A stretch of 64,000 nucleotides of DNA, taken from Tropicimonas sp. IMCC34043 (GTDB taxonomy: Bacteria > Pseudomonadota > Alphaproteobacteria > Rhodobacterales > Rhodobacteraceae). Position 1 is the stretch's first letter. Every line of letters starts with the position of its first letter. Below the pieces are notes generated by a model, which was given only the letters and a program-made list of their open reading frames with translations, was not told the DNA's origin and ran no database searches. Below are positions 55,133-63,665 of this stretch, in pieces. The stretch spans positions 1,922,001 to 1,986,000 of the forward strand of contig NZ_QMEK01000001.1 of NCBI RefSeq assembly GCF_003390845.1, in the 5' to 3' direction. The translations under genes and the position numbers were made by a program.

Positions 55133-55208
55133 GGCGGAGGGGGGCTGTCTGCCCCCCGCGCCCAAGGGCGCGCCCCCCGAGGATATTTTGGAACAGAAGA
55201 AGGTTGCG
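55133..55208 (+). repeat. Intergenic repeat family, copy D (inside ruvCAB)
   Basis: GGGGGGCTGTCTGCCCCCC stem, GCGCCC-AAG-GGGCGC stem, then CCCCCCGAGGATATTTTGG and ACAGAAGAAG. It is inverted relative to the ruv genes and separates ruvA from ruvB. Confidence 0.7.
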
Positions 55209-55216
55209 GGGCACGG

Positions 55217-55888
55217 TCATCCCTTCGGCGCGAGAAGCTTCAGGGCGGCGCGAATGAGGCCGGCAGTATCGGCCTCGGGCAAGTCGGCCTGGGCGCGGGC
55301 GACCGCACCGGCGGCCTCGCCCGGCTGATAGCCAAGGTTCGAGAGCGCGGACAAGGCCTCGGACTGGGCGGCCGCGGCGAAGGGCGGAGGGGTGACGTTC
55401 GCGCGGACAGGGGTGGCTGCGGCCGCGTCGCCCGTGGGCGCGGTCGGATCGGCGACCGGGCCGAAGGCACCGGCGAGCGCCATGGCCACCGGCGCCTTGT
55501 CCTTCAACTCCAGTGTCACCCGCTGGGCCAGTTTCGGGCCGACCCCCGGGGCTGCGCGGATCGCCGACCAGTCGCCGAGCGCGATGGCGCGGGCGACGCC
55601 CTCGGCCCCGAGCGCGCCGAGGATCGCCATGCTTGCCTTGGCACCGATCCCCTGAACCGAGGTCAGCAGGCGGTGCCATTCCTTCTCCTGCATCGAGGGG
55701 AAGCCGAACAGTTGCAGCAGATCCTCGCGCACCAGAAGTTCAGTGTAGAGGGCCGTGAACTCGCCCACCGGCGGCAGGGACATCAGGGTGCGGTCCGAGA
55801 CATGGACGATATAGCCGACGCCGCCGACGTCGATCAGCACGTGGTCGGGGCCGCGGTGGGCCAGCCGTCCGGCAAGCCGCCCGATCAT
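55217..55888 (-). CDS. ruvA: Holliday junction-binding protein RuvA
   Basis: A 223-residue DNA junction-binding subunit. N-terminal OB-fold starts [20 protein letters not shown]. The two helix-hairpin-helix motifs lie in [18 protein letters not shown] and [19 protein letters not shown]. The C-terminal RuvB-binding domain is preceded by an Ala/Thr/Pro-rich linker of variable length. Start at 55888, overlapping ruvC by four bases. Confidence 0.97.
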   Translation of the reverse strand: MIGRLAGRLAHRGPDHVLIDVGGVGYIVHVSDRTLMSLPPVGEFTALYTELLVREDLLQLFGFPSMQEKEWHRLLTSVQGIGAKASMAILGALGAEGVARAIALGDWSAIRAAPGVGPKLAQRVTLELKDKAPVAMALAGAFGPVADPTAPTGDAAAATPVRANVTPPPFAAAAQSEALSALSNLGYQPGEAAGAVARAQADLPEADTAGLIRAALKLLAPKG

Positions 55889-56388
55889 CGGCCCCTCGCA
55901 ATCGCCTGTTGCAGCCGGCCCGCGGTCTGCTGGTGATGGGCGTGGCAGATCGCGATGGCGAGCGCATCGGCCGCATCGGGACCGGCAAGGGCCACGCCCG
56001 GGAAATGGATGCCGATCATGTGGGCGATCTGGTGCTTTTCGGCGTGCCCGACCCCGACGATCGCCTTCTTGACCGCGTTCGGGGCGTATTCCCCGACCGC
56101 CAGCCCGGCGCGCGCCGGCACCAGCATGGCAATGCCGCGGGCCTGGCCGAGCTTCAGCGTCCCTGCCCCGTCGCGGTTGACGAAGGTCTGTTCGACGGCG
56201 GCACTTTCGGGGCGAAAGCGGGTGACGACCTCGGTCAGTTGATCGAACAGCGACAGCAGCCGCCCCCCCAGGTCGTCGCCCTCGGACCGGCACAGGCCAT
56301 TTGCAACGTGCGAGATCCGCGCGCCCTGCACATCGATCATGCCCCAGCCGGTGGTCCGAAGCCCGGGGTCGATCCCGATCACACGCAT
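55885..56388 (-). CDS. ruvC: Holliday junction resolvase RuvC
   Basis: A 167-residue resolvase. All catalytic acids are visible: D7 in [17 protein letters not shown] in [10 protein letters not shown], and the D pair in [16 protein letters not shown]. It cuts the junction bound by RuvAB. First gene of ruvC-ruvA-ruvB, ATGA overlap with ruvA. An exact 19-bp tandem duplication lies 78 bp upstream of its start. Confidence 0.98.
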   Translation of the reverse strand: MRVIGIDPGLRTTGWGMIDVQGARISHVANGLCRSEGDDLGGRLLSLFDQLTEVVTRFRPESAAVEQTFVNRDGAGTLKLGQARGIAMLVPARAGLAVGEYAPNAVKKAIVGVGHAEKHQIAHMIGIHFPGVALAGPDAADALAIAICHAHHQQTAGRLQQAIARGR

Positions 56389-56729
56389 ATTGCTGCCATT
56401 CTGCCGATAGGGTCGTTGCTGTCGTTGGCATTCCGGTTAGCACGAAAAGGGAACATCGGCCAGACAAAGCTTGGCCTGTCACAGAAAGCTTGGCCTGTCA
56501 CAGGGGGTCGAGGTCGTGGAAACGCGGCGCCGTGGTCCAAGGCTGTGGCCGCAGCGCTTGCAGAGGCGGGAAAGCGACGAAAACGTGACGTTTTCGCACA
56601 GGAGAAATTGCTTTCCGCCCCGGATCATGCGGAAATTTGTCGGACAGACTCACTTGGGTGCCATTGTCGCGGGGCGCATTCGGCCGCCCGGCGACAATGG
56701 CCTCGCCCCGGGATGCGGACGGAGGAAAG
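56389..56729. other. Divergent ruvC / DUF1127 intergenic region
   Basis: 341 bp without a gene. It contains an exact 19-bp tandem repeat (56466-56503) described separately and, near its right end, GGAGGAAAG as the ribosome site of the DUF1127 gene. AAACGTGACGTTTTCGC at about 56580 is near-palindromic (AAACGT...ACGTTT). Confidence 0.45.
56466..56503. repeat. Exact 19-bp tandem repeat upstream of ruvC
   Basis: AAAGCTTGGCCTGTCACAG occurs twice head to tail (56466-56484, 56485-56503). This lies in the ruvC promoter region. Confidence 0.85.
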
Positions 56730-56933
56730 ATGGCACTCGATGACATGACCTATCCCGTCGCGGGCCGGTTTGCCCGGGCCATCGCCGCGATCACCACGGC
56801 CTACTGCGGCTGGCGCGACGGCTGCCGCAACCGGATCGCGCTGTCGCGGCTGAGCGATGCCGAACTGTCCGACATCGGGCTGAGCCGCGGCGAGCTGGAG
56901 TTGCGCGGCGACGACGGGCTGCGCGGCCGCTGA
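56730..56933 (+). CDS. DUF1127 small protein
   Basis: A 67-residue protein preceded by the near-perfect ribosome site GGAGGAAAG. The DUF1127 core is the C-terminal CRNRIALSRLSDAELSDIGL, an Arg-rich helix-turn-helix-like segment found in small alphaproteobacterial proteins involved in stress and RNA/phosphate responses. The N-terminal part is amphipathic and hydrophobic (FARAIAAITTAYCGW). Just upstream of the SRP RNA gene. Function in this organism is not known. Confidence 0.85.
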   Translation: MALDDMTYPVAGRFARAIAAITTAYCGWRDGCRNRIALSRLSDAELSDIGLSRGELELRGDDGLRGR

Positions 56934-57042
56934 TCGCCTGTCGGGTCGCCTTTCGGGCCCGTGGCGGGCTGAAATCCACTGTTGAAGGTCCATGCGTTGC
57001 GCCAACTTGCAATTGCCGCGCCGATCGACTACCTGAGGCATC

Positions 57043-57137
57043 GAGAGGTTGGCGCGGGCAGGCACCTCGCCAACCCGGTCAGGTCCGGAAGGAAGCAGCC
57101 GTAACGAGCCCCGCTTGGGTCGTTGTCCAGCCTCTCA
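57043..57137 (+). ncRNA. ffs: Bacterial small SRP RNA (4.5S)
   Basis: GAGAGG (57043-57048) pairs with CCTCTC (57131-57136), closing a rod-like hairpin of about 95 nt. The conserved apical part with GGTCAGGTCCGGAAGGAAGC and AGCCGTAACGAGCC carries the GGAA tetraloop and the symmetrical loop bound by the Ffh M domain. Ffh is encoded at 32203-33720 in the same window. Exact ends are estimated from the terminal stem. Confidence 0.93.
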
Positions 57138-57295
57138 CCTTGAACCAGCCCTGAACGGAGGCCTTCGTGGCAGATACTGTCATCTCCCTCCGGGCGCAGG
57201 TCCTGTAAGACGCCGAACAGGCGCCGCCCTGCGACCCGAACATCCGCTTCACGGCCCTCGGGCCGTTTCCGAAGACATGTTCAGGGAACATAGAC

Positions 57296-58330
57296 TTGAC
57301 CCAATTCACTCTTGCCGACCTAGGATGGACGGCCCGTCTCGCCTCCTCTGCCGCGGCAGAACCCGGCGTACCTGCGCGGATCAACGCGGTCTCGCGCGAC
57401 CGGCTTGAGGCGCTGACCGCAACTGGCCCCGCGACGCTGACCGTGCCCGGGCATTACAGCACCGGGGATTTCGCCGTTGGCGACTGGGTGCTGCACGACC
57501 CCGAGACCTCCCGGGTGCTGACGCTACTCGAACGGTCGACGCTGCTGCAGCGGCGCGCGGCCGGCAGCGGGGCGGCGCCGCAGCTGATCGCCGCCAATGT
57601 CGATACGCTGGGCATCGTCAGCTCGTGCAATGCCGATTTCAATCTGGCGCGGCTGGAACGTTATCTCGCGCTTGCCGCCACCGCCGGCTGCCTGCCGCTG
57701 GTAATTCTGACCAAGGCCGACGCCTGCGACGATCCCGACGATTTCCGCCACCGGGCCGAGGCGCTGTCGCCGCTGGTCGCCGCGATCACGCTCAATGCCC
57801 GCGACCCCGAGCAGATCGCCTTGCTGGACCCATGGTGCAAGGGCGGCCAGACGCTGGCACTGCTCGGCTCCTCGGGGGTGGGCAAGACGACGCTGGCGAA
57901 CGCGCTGACCGGCCGCACCGATGCAACGCAGGACATCCGCGAGGATGACGCAAAGGGCCGCCACACCACCACCGCGCGGGCGATGTGGCGCACCCGCGCC
58001 GGCGGCTGGCTGATCGACACGCCCGGGATCCGCGAGTTGCAGCTGACCGACGCCGCAGACGGGATCGACTCGGTCTTTGCCGAACTTCTGGAGCTTGCGG
58101 CGCAGTGCCGCTTTGCCGATTGCAGCCACGATGGCGAACCCGGCTGCGCCATCGGCGCTGCGGTCGAAAGCGGCAAGCTCGACCCCGCCCGCATCGCCCG
58201 CTGGCAGAAGCTGCAGCGCGAGGACGCCCGCAACTCGGAAACACTTGCCGAATCCCGCGCCCGGAGCCGCAGCCTTGGAAAGCTGCATCGCACCGGAAAG
58301 GCACGGGGACGCGACAAGCGCGGGGTCTAG
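57296..58330 (+). CDS. rsgA: Ribosome small-subunit-dependent GTPase A
   Basis: A 344-residue circularly permuted GTPase that releases RbfA and matures the 30S subunit. Motif order is G4 (VILTKADA), G1 (GSSGVGKTTLANALTG), G3 (DTPGIREL). The zinc site is C-x4-C-x-H-x5-C in CRFADCSHDGEPGCAI. The N-terminal OB region precedes G4. The start codon is TTG at 57296 with CAGGGA 10 bp upstream; no better in-frame ATG is close. It follows the SRP RNA by about 160 bp. Confidence 0.93.
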   Translation: MTQFTLADLGWTARLASSAAAEPGVPARINAVSRDRLEALTATGPATLTVPGHYSTGDFAVGDWVLHDPETSRVLTLLERSTLLQRRAAGSGAAPQLIAANVDTLGIVSSCNADFNLARLERYLALAATAGCLPLVILTKADACDDPDDFRHRAEALSPLVAAITLNARDPEQIALLDPWCKGGQTLALLGSSGVGKTTLANALTGRTDATQDIREDDAKGRHTTTARAMWRTRAGGWLIDTPGIRELQLTDAADGIDSVFAELLELAAQCRFADCSHDGEPGCAIGAAVESGKLDPARIARWQKLQREDARNSETLAESRARSRSLGKLHRTGKARGRDKRGV

Positions 58331-58342
58331 GCGCCCACACTT

Positions 58343-58370
58343 GGGCCGTGCGGGGAAACCCGTGCGGCCC
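58343..58370 (+). terminator. Possible terminator hairpin of rsgA
   Basis: GGGCCG ... CGGCCC with an inner GGGG-AAA-CCC pairing just after the stop codon; no T-run, so weak. Confidence 0.35.
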
Positions 58371-58483
58371 GGCCCTCCCCGTACGGTCCATTCCGGGCGC
58401 AACAAGACACCGGGATGCATGGCAAAGGTGGACCTCTGCCGGCGCCGCCACTAGGTTGGCGTCGACAGGAAACGAAGGGCGAC

Positions 58484-60274
58484 ATGAGCGGGACAGGCGA
58501 CAGCGGCTATCAGGTACTGGCGCGGAAGTACCGCCCGCAGACCTTTGACGACCTGGTGGGCCAGGCGACCATGGTGCGCACGCTGAAGAACGCGTTCGCG
58601 GCAGACCGCATCGCCCAGGCCTTCATCCTTACGGGCATCCGCGGCACCGGCAAGACGACGACCGCCCGGATCATCGCAAAAGGCATGAACTGCACCGGCG
58701 CCGACGGCACCGGCGGACCGACGACCGACCCCTGCGGCGTCTGCGAGAATTGCCGCGCGATTGCCGAGGGCCGGCATGTGGACGTGCTGGAAATGGACGC
58801 TGCCTCGAATACCGGGATCGACGACATCCGTTCGCAGGTGCTCGATTCGGTAGCCTATGCGCCCGGCAATGCACGCTACAAGGTCTACATCATCGACGAG
58901 GTTCACATGCTGTCGAAAAGCGCGTTCAACGCGCTTTTGAAGACGCTCGAGGAACCGCCCGCCCATGTGAAGTTCATCTTTGCCACCACCGAGATCCGCA
59001 AGGTGCCGGTGACGGTGCTGTCGCGCTGTCAGCGGTTCGACCTGCGCCGGATCGAGCCCGAGGACATGGCCGGCCTGCTGCGCAAGCTTGCGAACGCCGA
59101 GGCGGGCCAGATCACCGACGAGGCGCTGGCGCTGCTGGTGCGCGCCTCCGAAGGTTCGGCGCGGGATGCGACCTCGCTGCTCGACCAGGCGCTCAGCCAG
59201 GGTGCGGGCGAGACCGACGCCGACACCGTGCGCGGCATGCTGGGGCTTGCCGACCGCGGACGGGTGCTCGACCTGTTCGAAATGATCCTGCGGGGCGACG
59301 CAGCGGGGGCGCTGGCCGAAGTGTCGGCGCAATATGCCGACGGCGCCGACCCGATGGCGGTGCTGCGCGATCTGGCCGAGGTCTGCCACTGGGTCTCGGT
59401 CATCAAGATCACGCCCGAGGCGGCGCAGGACCCGACCGTGCCACCCGAGGAACGCGACCGCGGCCTTGGGCTGTCGAAAACACTCGACATGCCGGTTCTG
59501 GCGCGCATGTGGCAGATGCTGCTGAAGGCGCTGGAAGAGGTCGCCATTGCCCCGAACACCATGATGGCCGCCGAAATGGCGGTCATCCGCCTGACCCATG
59601 TCGCCGACCTGCCGACCCCGGGCGATCTGGTGCGCCGGCTGCAAGCCGCGCCGCGCCTCGATCCGGCAGGCCCCGGCGGCGGCGGCGGCGGTCAGTTCAC
59701 GGCACCGCGCGCTCCGGGTGCCGGCTTTGCCTCCGCCCCTGCTTCTGCGGGCGGATCGTCTGCGCCCTCCGGCGGCCGTCAGGGCAGCGCCGGCGGCGGC
59801 CCGGTCGCCGCCCTTCAGGCCGCGCCCGAACAGGCGCTGGCCCGCTTCACGAGTTTCGACCAGGTGATTGCGTTGATCCGCAGCCACCGCGAAGTCCCGT
59901 TCCTGATCGAGATCGAACAGACCCTGAAGCTTGCCCGCTATTCCCCGGGACGGATCGAGTTTGAACCGACCCCGGATGCCGCCCCCGACCTTGCACAACG
60001 GCTCGGTGCCAGACTGCAGGCCTGGACCGGGAATCGCTGGGCGGTTTCGGTCGTTGGCACCGGTGGCGCCCCGACGCTGGCCGAGGCCAAGGTCGCAGAG
60101 GCAAGTGCGCTGGAAGCCGAGGCGCTGACCCACCCGATGGTCCGGGCCGTGCTGGAAACGTTTCCCAAGGCCAGGATTACCGCGATCCGCACCCGCACGG
60201 AACTCGCCGCCGACGCCGCGCAGGATGCGCTGCCCGAGGTCGAGGACGAATGGGACCCGTTCGAAGAAGACTGA
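58484..60274 (+). CDS. dnaX: DNA polymerase III subunit gamma/tau
   Basis: A 596-residue clamp-loader ATPase. I chose the ATG at 58484. Walker A GIRGTGKTTTARI (about residue 48), zinc-binding cysteines in GMNCTGADG...DPCGVCENCR, Walker B YIIDEVHMLS. Domain III runs to about residue 370. A Gly/Ala/Pro-rich linker (around 395-450) and a C-terminal tau-like domain with YSPGRIEFEP and WDPFEED follow. The linker contains no obvious A-run slippery site, so a separate gamma product is uncertain. Head of the dnaX-ybaB-recR unit. Confidence 0.97.
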   Translation: MSGTGDSGYQVLARKYRPQTFDDLVGQATMVRTLKNAFAADRIAQAFILTGIRGTGKTTTARIIAKGMNCTGADGTGGPTTDPCGVCENCRAIAEGRHVDVLEMDAASNTGIDDIRSQVLDSVAYAPGNARYKVYIIDEVHMLSKSAFNALLKTLEEPPAHVKFIFATTEIRKVPVTVLSRCQRFDLRRIEPEDMAGLLRKLANAEAGQITDEALALLVRASEGSARDATSLLDQALSQGAGETDADTVRGMLGLADRGRVLDLFEMILRGDAAGALAEVSAQYADGADPMAVLRDLAEVCHWVSVIKITPEAAQDPTVPPEERDRGLGLSKTLDMPVLARMWQMLLKALEEVAIAPNTMMAAEMAVIRLTHVADLPTPGDLVRRLQAAPRLDPAGPGGGGGGQFTAPRAPGAGFASAPASAGGSSAPSGGRQGSAGGGPVAALQAAPEQALARFTSFDQVIALIRSHREVPFLIEIEQTLKLARYSPGRIEFEPTPDAAPDLAQRLGARLQAWTGNRWAVSVVGTGGAPTLAEAKVAEASALEAEALTHPMVRAVLETFPKARITAIRTRTELAADAAQDALPEVEDEWDPFEED

Positions 60275-60382
60275 CCCTGAACGGGGCCGCCGACCTTTCG
60301 CGCCCAGATCGCGCCGCTTTCGCATCTTGTTCCGGCCCCCCCGGATCACTAGGTTGCGCAAAACGCTCTTGAGGGGATCCAG

Positions 60383-60730
60383 ATGCTCAAAGGACTAGGC
60401 AACCTTGGCGACATGGCCAAGATGATGAAGAAGGCGCAGGAGATGCAGGCCAAGATGGCCGAACTCCAGTCCGATCTGGAAAACACCGTCGTGATCGGTG
60501 AAAGCGGCGCCGGCCTTGTGCGCGCCCGCTGCACGGCAAAGGGCGAGTTGACCGGGCTCGAGATCGACCCGTCGATCTTCAATCCCGACGAAAAGGAAGT
60601 GGTCGAGGACCTGATCCTTGCCGCGATCAAGGACGCCCAGTCCAAGGCGCAGGAAAAATCCCGGCAAGAGATGGAAAAGATGACCGCCGAACTGGGCCTG
60701 CCTGCCGGCATGAACATCCCCGGGCTCTGA
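60383..60730 (+). CDS. ybaB: YbaB/EbfC nucleoid-associated protein
   Basis: A 115-residue DNA-binding dimer. The N-terminal helix [20 protein letters not shown] and the beta-hairpin/tail with [20 protein letters not shown] are standard. Length matches. It lies between dnaX and recR, its usual place, with 108 bp after dnaX and 16 bp before recR. GAGGGGA precedes the start codon. Confidence 0.96.
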   Translation: MLKGLGNLGDMAKMMKKAQEMQAKMAELQSDLENTVVIGESGAGLVRARCTAKGELTGLEIDPSIFNPDEKEVVEDLILAAIKDAQSKAQEKSRQEMEKMTAELGLPAGMNIPGL

Positions 60731-60746
60731 CGCCCGGTCTGTCCAG

Positions 60747-61346
60747 ATGACCCAGGGATCGCCCGAGATCGAGCGGCTGATCGAGCTGATGGCCCGGCTG
60801 CCGGGTCTTGGCCCGCGCTCGGCCCGTCGCGCGGTGCTGCAGCTGATCCGCAAACGCGGCGCGCTGCTGGTGCCTCTGGCCGAGGCGATGCAGGCGGTGG
60901 CCGCGACGGCGCAGGAATGCGTGAATTGCGGCAACATCGGCACCGACTCGCTGTGCGGGATCTGCGGCAACGCGGCCCGCGCGACGGGTGAGCTTTGCAT
61001 TGTCGAGGATGTGGCAGACCTTTGGGCGATGGAACGCGCCCACGTCTTCAAGGGCCGCTATCATGTGCTCGGCGGCACCTTGTCGGCGCTCGATTCGGTC
61101 GGGCCGGAGGAGCTGCGCATTCCCCGGCTTGTGGAGCGGATCCGCGAGGAATCGATTTCCGAGGTGATCCTGGCGCTGAACGCCACCATCGACGGCCTGA
61201 CCACCGCCCATTACATCGCCGAACAGATCGAACCGCTGGGTATCCGCGTGACCTCGCTCGCCCAGGGGGTGCCGATCGGCGGCGAGCTCGACTATCTCGA
61301 CGAAGGCACGATCACCGCTGCTTTGCGGGCGCGCCGGGCGCTCTGA
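60747..61346 (+). CDS. recR: Recombination mediator RecR
   Basis: A 199-residue repair protein. The N-terminal helix-hairpin-helix [16 protein letters not shown] is followed by the four-cysteine zinc motif [17 protein letters not shown] and a Toprim domain with [12 protein letters not shown] and [10 protein letters not shown]. Works with RecO and RecF to load RecA at gaps. Last gene of the dnaX-ybaB-recR unit; convergent with the next gene, 12 bp apart with no terminator seen. Confidence 0.97.
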   Translation: MTQGSPEIERLIELMARLPGLGPRSARRAVLQLIRKRGALLVPLAEAMQAVAATAQECVNCGNIGTDSLCGICGNAARATGELCIVEDVADLWAMERAHVFKGRYHVLGGTLSALDSVGPEELRIPRLVERIREESISEVILALNATIDGLTTAHYIAEQIEPLGIRVTSLAQGVPIGGELDYLDEGTITAALRARRAL

Positions 61347-61358
61347 CAGGGCGCGGGC

Positions 61359-61925
61359 TCAGTCGAGACGGCTTTCGCAAAGGGTGTCGGGCACCTCGAG
61401 TTTCGACCAGCCGACAAACCTCTGACCGGTCGACGGCCGCTCGACGGTCAGGAAGGACCAGCCCTGCTCTGGAAGATAGCGGCTGGTTATTGTGTCGCCG
61501 GCCTGAACCTGTCCGCTGATCAGCGTGTTGGGAGACTGGCCAATGTGCAGCGTTCCGGCTCCGCCGGTCCAGCCGACGCAGCCCCAGCCCGGGACCTGCG
61601 GGTCCAGAACCGGCGGCGGGTCGATCCGCTTGCGTAGCGGCAGATCGGGCAGGTCGAGAAGCGTGGTTGCAGTGTTCACTGCGCAGGCGCCGCGATCCTC
61701 GATCGCCTCGATCCTGGCCAGACGCAGGGAATCCTCGGGCGAGAACTCGGGCGTCCTGGTCGTGCAATCGGAATTGTCGAAGATCGCCTTGCCGAGAGTG
61801 CTGTCAAAGCAGAACCCGGCCCGGTCGAAGATCAGGTTACGCGCGTACCAAAGGTCCTGACACGGATCTTCGGCCAATACCGGGCCGGCTGCGCAAACAG
61901 CCAATGTGAAAAACACCAACCGCAT
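61359..61925 (-). CDS. Secreted DUF4453/YARHG-like protein with SH3-type domain
   Basis: A 188-residue exported protein. Signal peptide to about residue 18 (MRLVFFTLAVCAAGPVLA). The mature N-terminus has DPCQDLWYARNLIFDRAGFC, resembling the YARHG/DUF4453 module (WYARN...F...GYCF). The C-terminal half resembles a bacterial SH3-like domain: CVGWTGGAGTLHIGQSPNTL, SRYLPEQGWSFLTV, FVGWSKLEVP. Cysteines in CQDL, CAV, GCVGW and LCESR suggest disulphides. Function is unknown; localisation is periplasmic or outer-envelope by inference. Confidence 0.72.
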   Translation of the reverse strand: MRLVFFTLAVCAAGPVLAEDPCQDLWYARNLIFDRAGFCFDSTLGKAIFDNSDCTTRTPEFSPEDSLRLARIEAIEDRGACAVNTATTLLDLPDLPLRKRIDPPPVLDPQVPGWGCVGWTGGAGTLHIGQSPNTLISGQVQAGDTITSRYLPEQGWSFLTVERPSTGQRFVGWSKLEVPDTLCESRLD

Positions 61926-61935
61926 GGGATCCTCG

Positions 61936-61962
61936 AAAAGCCCGGCCCTTGTGGCCGGGGGC
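61936..61962 (-). terminator. Rho-independent terminator of trcR
   Basis: Minus strand: CCCCGGCC-ACAAG-GGCCGGGC followed by TTTT, just after the trcR stop and before the next gene. Confidence 0.75.
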
Positions 61963-61988
61963 GATCCTGCGCGCGGTTAAGATTCGGA

Positions 61989-62750
61989 TCAAGGCTGGGG
62001 ATCGTCGTCGTCGTCGGAATCGCCCGGCAGGTTGAAGAAGGTCTCGGCGTCGTAAATGCGCTCGTGATCCTTCTCGTCCTCTTCGTCGCGCGGGTCGCCG
62101 CCGAGCGTGAAGGTCTCGAGCCCGGCGATCGCGGTCGGCATCCGGGGTTCGGGATCGGAGGCCAGCGATTGTTCGGTCGACACCAGCTTGCGCCGCTCGT
62201 CATCGCTCATCACCACGCTGCCCGCATCGCGCTTGGCGGCGGCCTTCTGGACCGCGGCATCAAGTTCGGATTGCTTGCAAAGCCCCAGAGCCACCGGGTC
62301 GATCGGCTGGATGTTCGAGATGTTCCAGTGGGTGCGCTCGCGGATCGCCTGGATCGTCGGCTTGGTGGTGCCGACAAGCTTGCCGATCTGGCCATCGCTC
62401 AATTCGGGATGGAACTTGACCAGCCACAGGATCGAGGCCGGGCGGTCCTGACGCTTGCTGAGCGGGGTATAGCGCGGGCCACGGCGTTTTTCCTCGCCGA
62501 CGGCGGCCGGGTTGAACTTCAGCTTCAGCTTGTGCGTCGGGTCCTTCTCGGCCCGGTCGATCTCGATCTGGTCGAGCTGACTGTTCGCGACCGGGTCGAA
62601 TCCCTTGACGCCCGCAGCGACATCGCCGTCTGCGATACCCTGCACTTCCAGCTCGTGCAGGCCACAGAATTCGGCGATCTGTCTGAAGCTGATCGTCGTA
62701 TTGTCGACCAGCCAGACGGCGGTCGCCTTTGCCATCAGCGGCTTGTTCAT
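61989..62750 (-). CDS. trcR: Cell cycle transcriptional regulator TrcR (DUF1013)
   Basis: A 253-residue alphaproteobacteria-specific protein of the DUF1013 family, called TrcR in cell-cycle literature, which associates with transcription rather than acting as a classical HTH repressor. Recognisable stretches are MNKPLMAKATAVWLVDNTTI, SFRQIAEFCGLHELEVQGIA and GTTKPTIQAIRERTHWNI. The C-terminal 50 residues are strongly acidic (DPRDEEDEKDHERIY and SDDDDDP). Divergent from RNase T2, 121 bp between, followed by its own terminator. Confidence 0.9.
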   Translation of the reverse strand: MNKPLMAKATAVWLVDNTTISFRQIAEFCGLHELEVQGIADGDVAAGVKGFDPVANSQLDQIEIDRAEKDPTHKLKLKFNPAAVGEEKRRGPRYTPLSKRQDRPASILWLVKFHPELSDGQIGKLVGTTKPTIQAIRERTHWNISNIQPIDPVALGLCKQSELDAAVQKAAAKRDAGSVVMSDDERRKLVSTEQSLASDPEPRMPTAIAGLETFTLGGDPRDEEDEKDHERIYDAETFFNLPGDSDDDDDPQP

Positions 62751-62871
62751 GTCTGCCTCCTTAGCACAACTTTCCCGTGGCCGGAAACGGCCGCGACCCT
62801 TGGGGCCGCAATTCCTCGATTTCGGGGATTGCTTCGCATATAAGCGCGCCGGAGCGGAAAGGAAAGGCGAA

Positions 62872-63501
62872 ATGCGCTGGATTGCAGCTTGGCTGGCGAT
62901 GACTGCGGCCGTCTGGGCAGATGGAGAGCCCGCCGGCAGGTTCGACTACTATGTCCTGACGCTGAGCTGGAGCCCGAGCTTTTGCGCGCTCGAAGGCGAT
63001 GCCGAGGCGGCCGCGCAATGCGCTCCGGGCCGAAAGGTCGGCTGGGTCCTGCACGGGCTCTGGCCGCAATACGAGGATGGCTGGCCGGCCTATTGCCCGA
63101 CCACAGTGCGCGACCCGTCGCGGCGCGAGACCCGGGCGATGGCCGACATCATGGGCTCGCCGGGGCTTGCCTGGTACGAATGGAAGAAGCACGGGCGCTG
63201 TTCGGGGCTTGCGCCCGAGGCCTATTTCACGGCCTCCCGCGCGGCTTTCGAGGCGTTCGACCGGCCCGAAGTGCTGCGCCGGCTCGACGCGCCCGTGGTC
63301 CTGCCCGCCAGGGTCATCGAACAGGCGTGGATCGAGGCCAACCCCGGCCTGACCCCCGACATGGTGACCGTGACCTGCCGAGACGGCCGGATCATGGAGA
63401 CAAGGATCTGCCTGACAAAGGATCTGGAGCCCCGCGTCTGCGCCCCCGACGTGCGTCGCGATTGTCAGGACACCCGCGCGCTGCTGGAGCCTGTCCGCTA
63501 G
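62872..63501 (+). CDS. Ribonuclease T2 family protein
   Basis: A 209-residue secreted endoribonuclease. Signal peptide residues 1-17 (MRWIAAWLAMTAAVWA). Both catalytic segments are intact: CAS1 LHGLWPQ with the first His and CAS2 EWKKHGRC with the second His plus Glu and Lys. Cysteines typical of the fold (SFCALE, AQCAP, AYCP, TVTC, RVC) can form disulphides. It cuts RNA to 3'-phosphates via a 2',3'-cyclic intermediate, here in the periplasm or outside. Single gene divergent from trcR. Confidence 0.93.
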   Translation: MRWIAAWLAMTAAVWADGEPAGRFDYYVLTLSWSPSFCALEGDAEAAAQCAPGRKVGWVLHGLWPQYEDGWPAYCPTTVRDPSRRETRAMADIMGSPGLAWYEWKKHGRCSGLAPEAYFTASRAAFEAFDRPEVLRRLDAPVVLPARVIEQAWIEANPGLTPDMVTVTCRDGRIMETRICLTKDLEPRVCAPDVRRDCQDTRALLEPVR

Positions 63502-63596
63502 CGAAGGGACCGTCCCGCCAGCGCCCTTCGGCGCAGCGGGGACACTGAATCGCAGGCCAAAGCCGGGCTGCCGTTTTTCGGACGGCGCGTGGAAGG

Positions 63597-63620
63597 CTCC
63601 TGACAGGATGCTGTCAGGAG
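63597..63620 (+). promoter_or_regulatory. Perfect palindrome upstream of the VOC gene, candidate operator
   Basis: CTCCTGACA-GGATGC-TGTCAGGAG: 9-bp arms with a 6-bp centre, 46 bp before the start codon at 63666. TGACA/TGTCA arms resemble sites of WYL/YafY-type regulators that often adjoin VOC genes; the regulator is not in the window, and the assignment is inference. Confidence 0.6.
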
Positions 63621-63665
63621 GGGTATGCAACAAGCAACGGGCAACAGCTCTGGAAAGGACATCAC

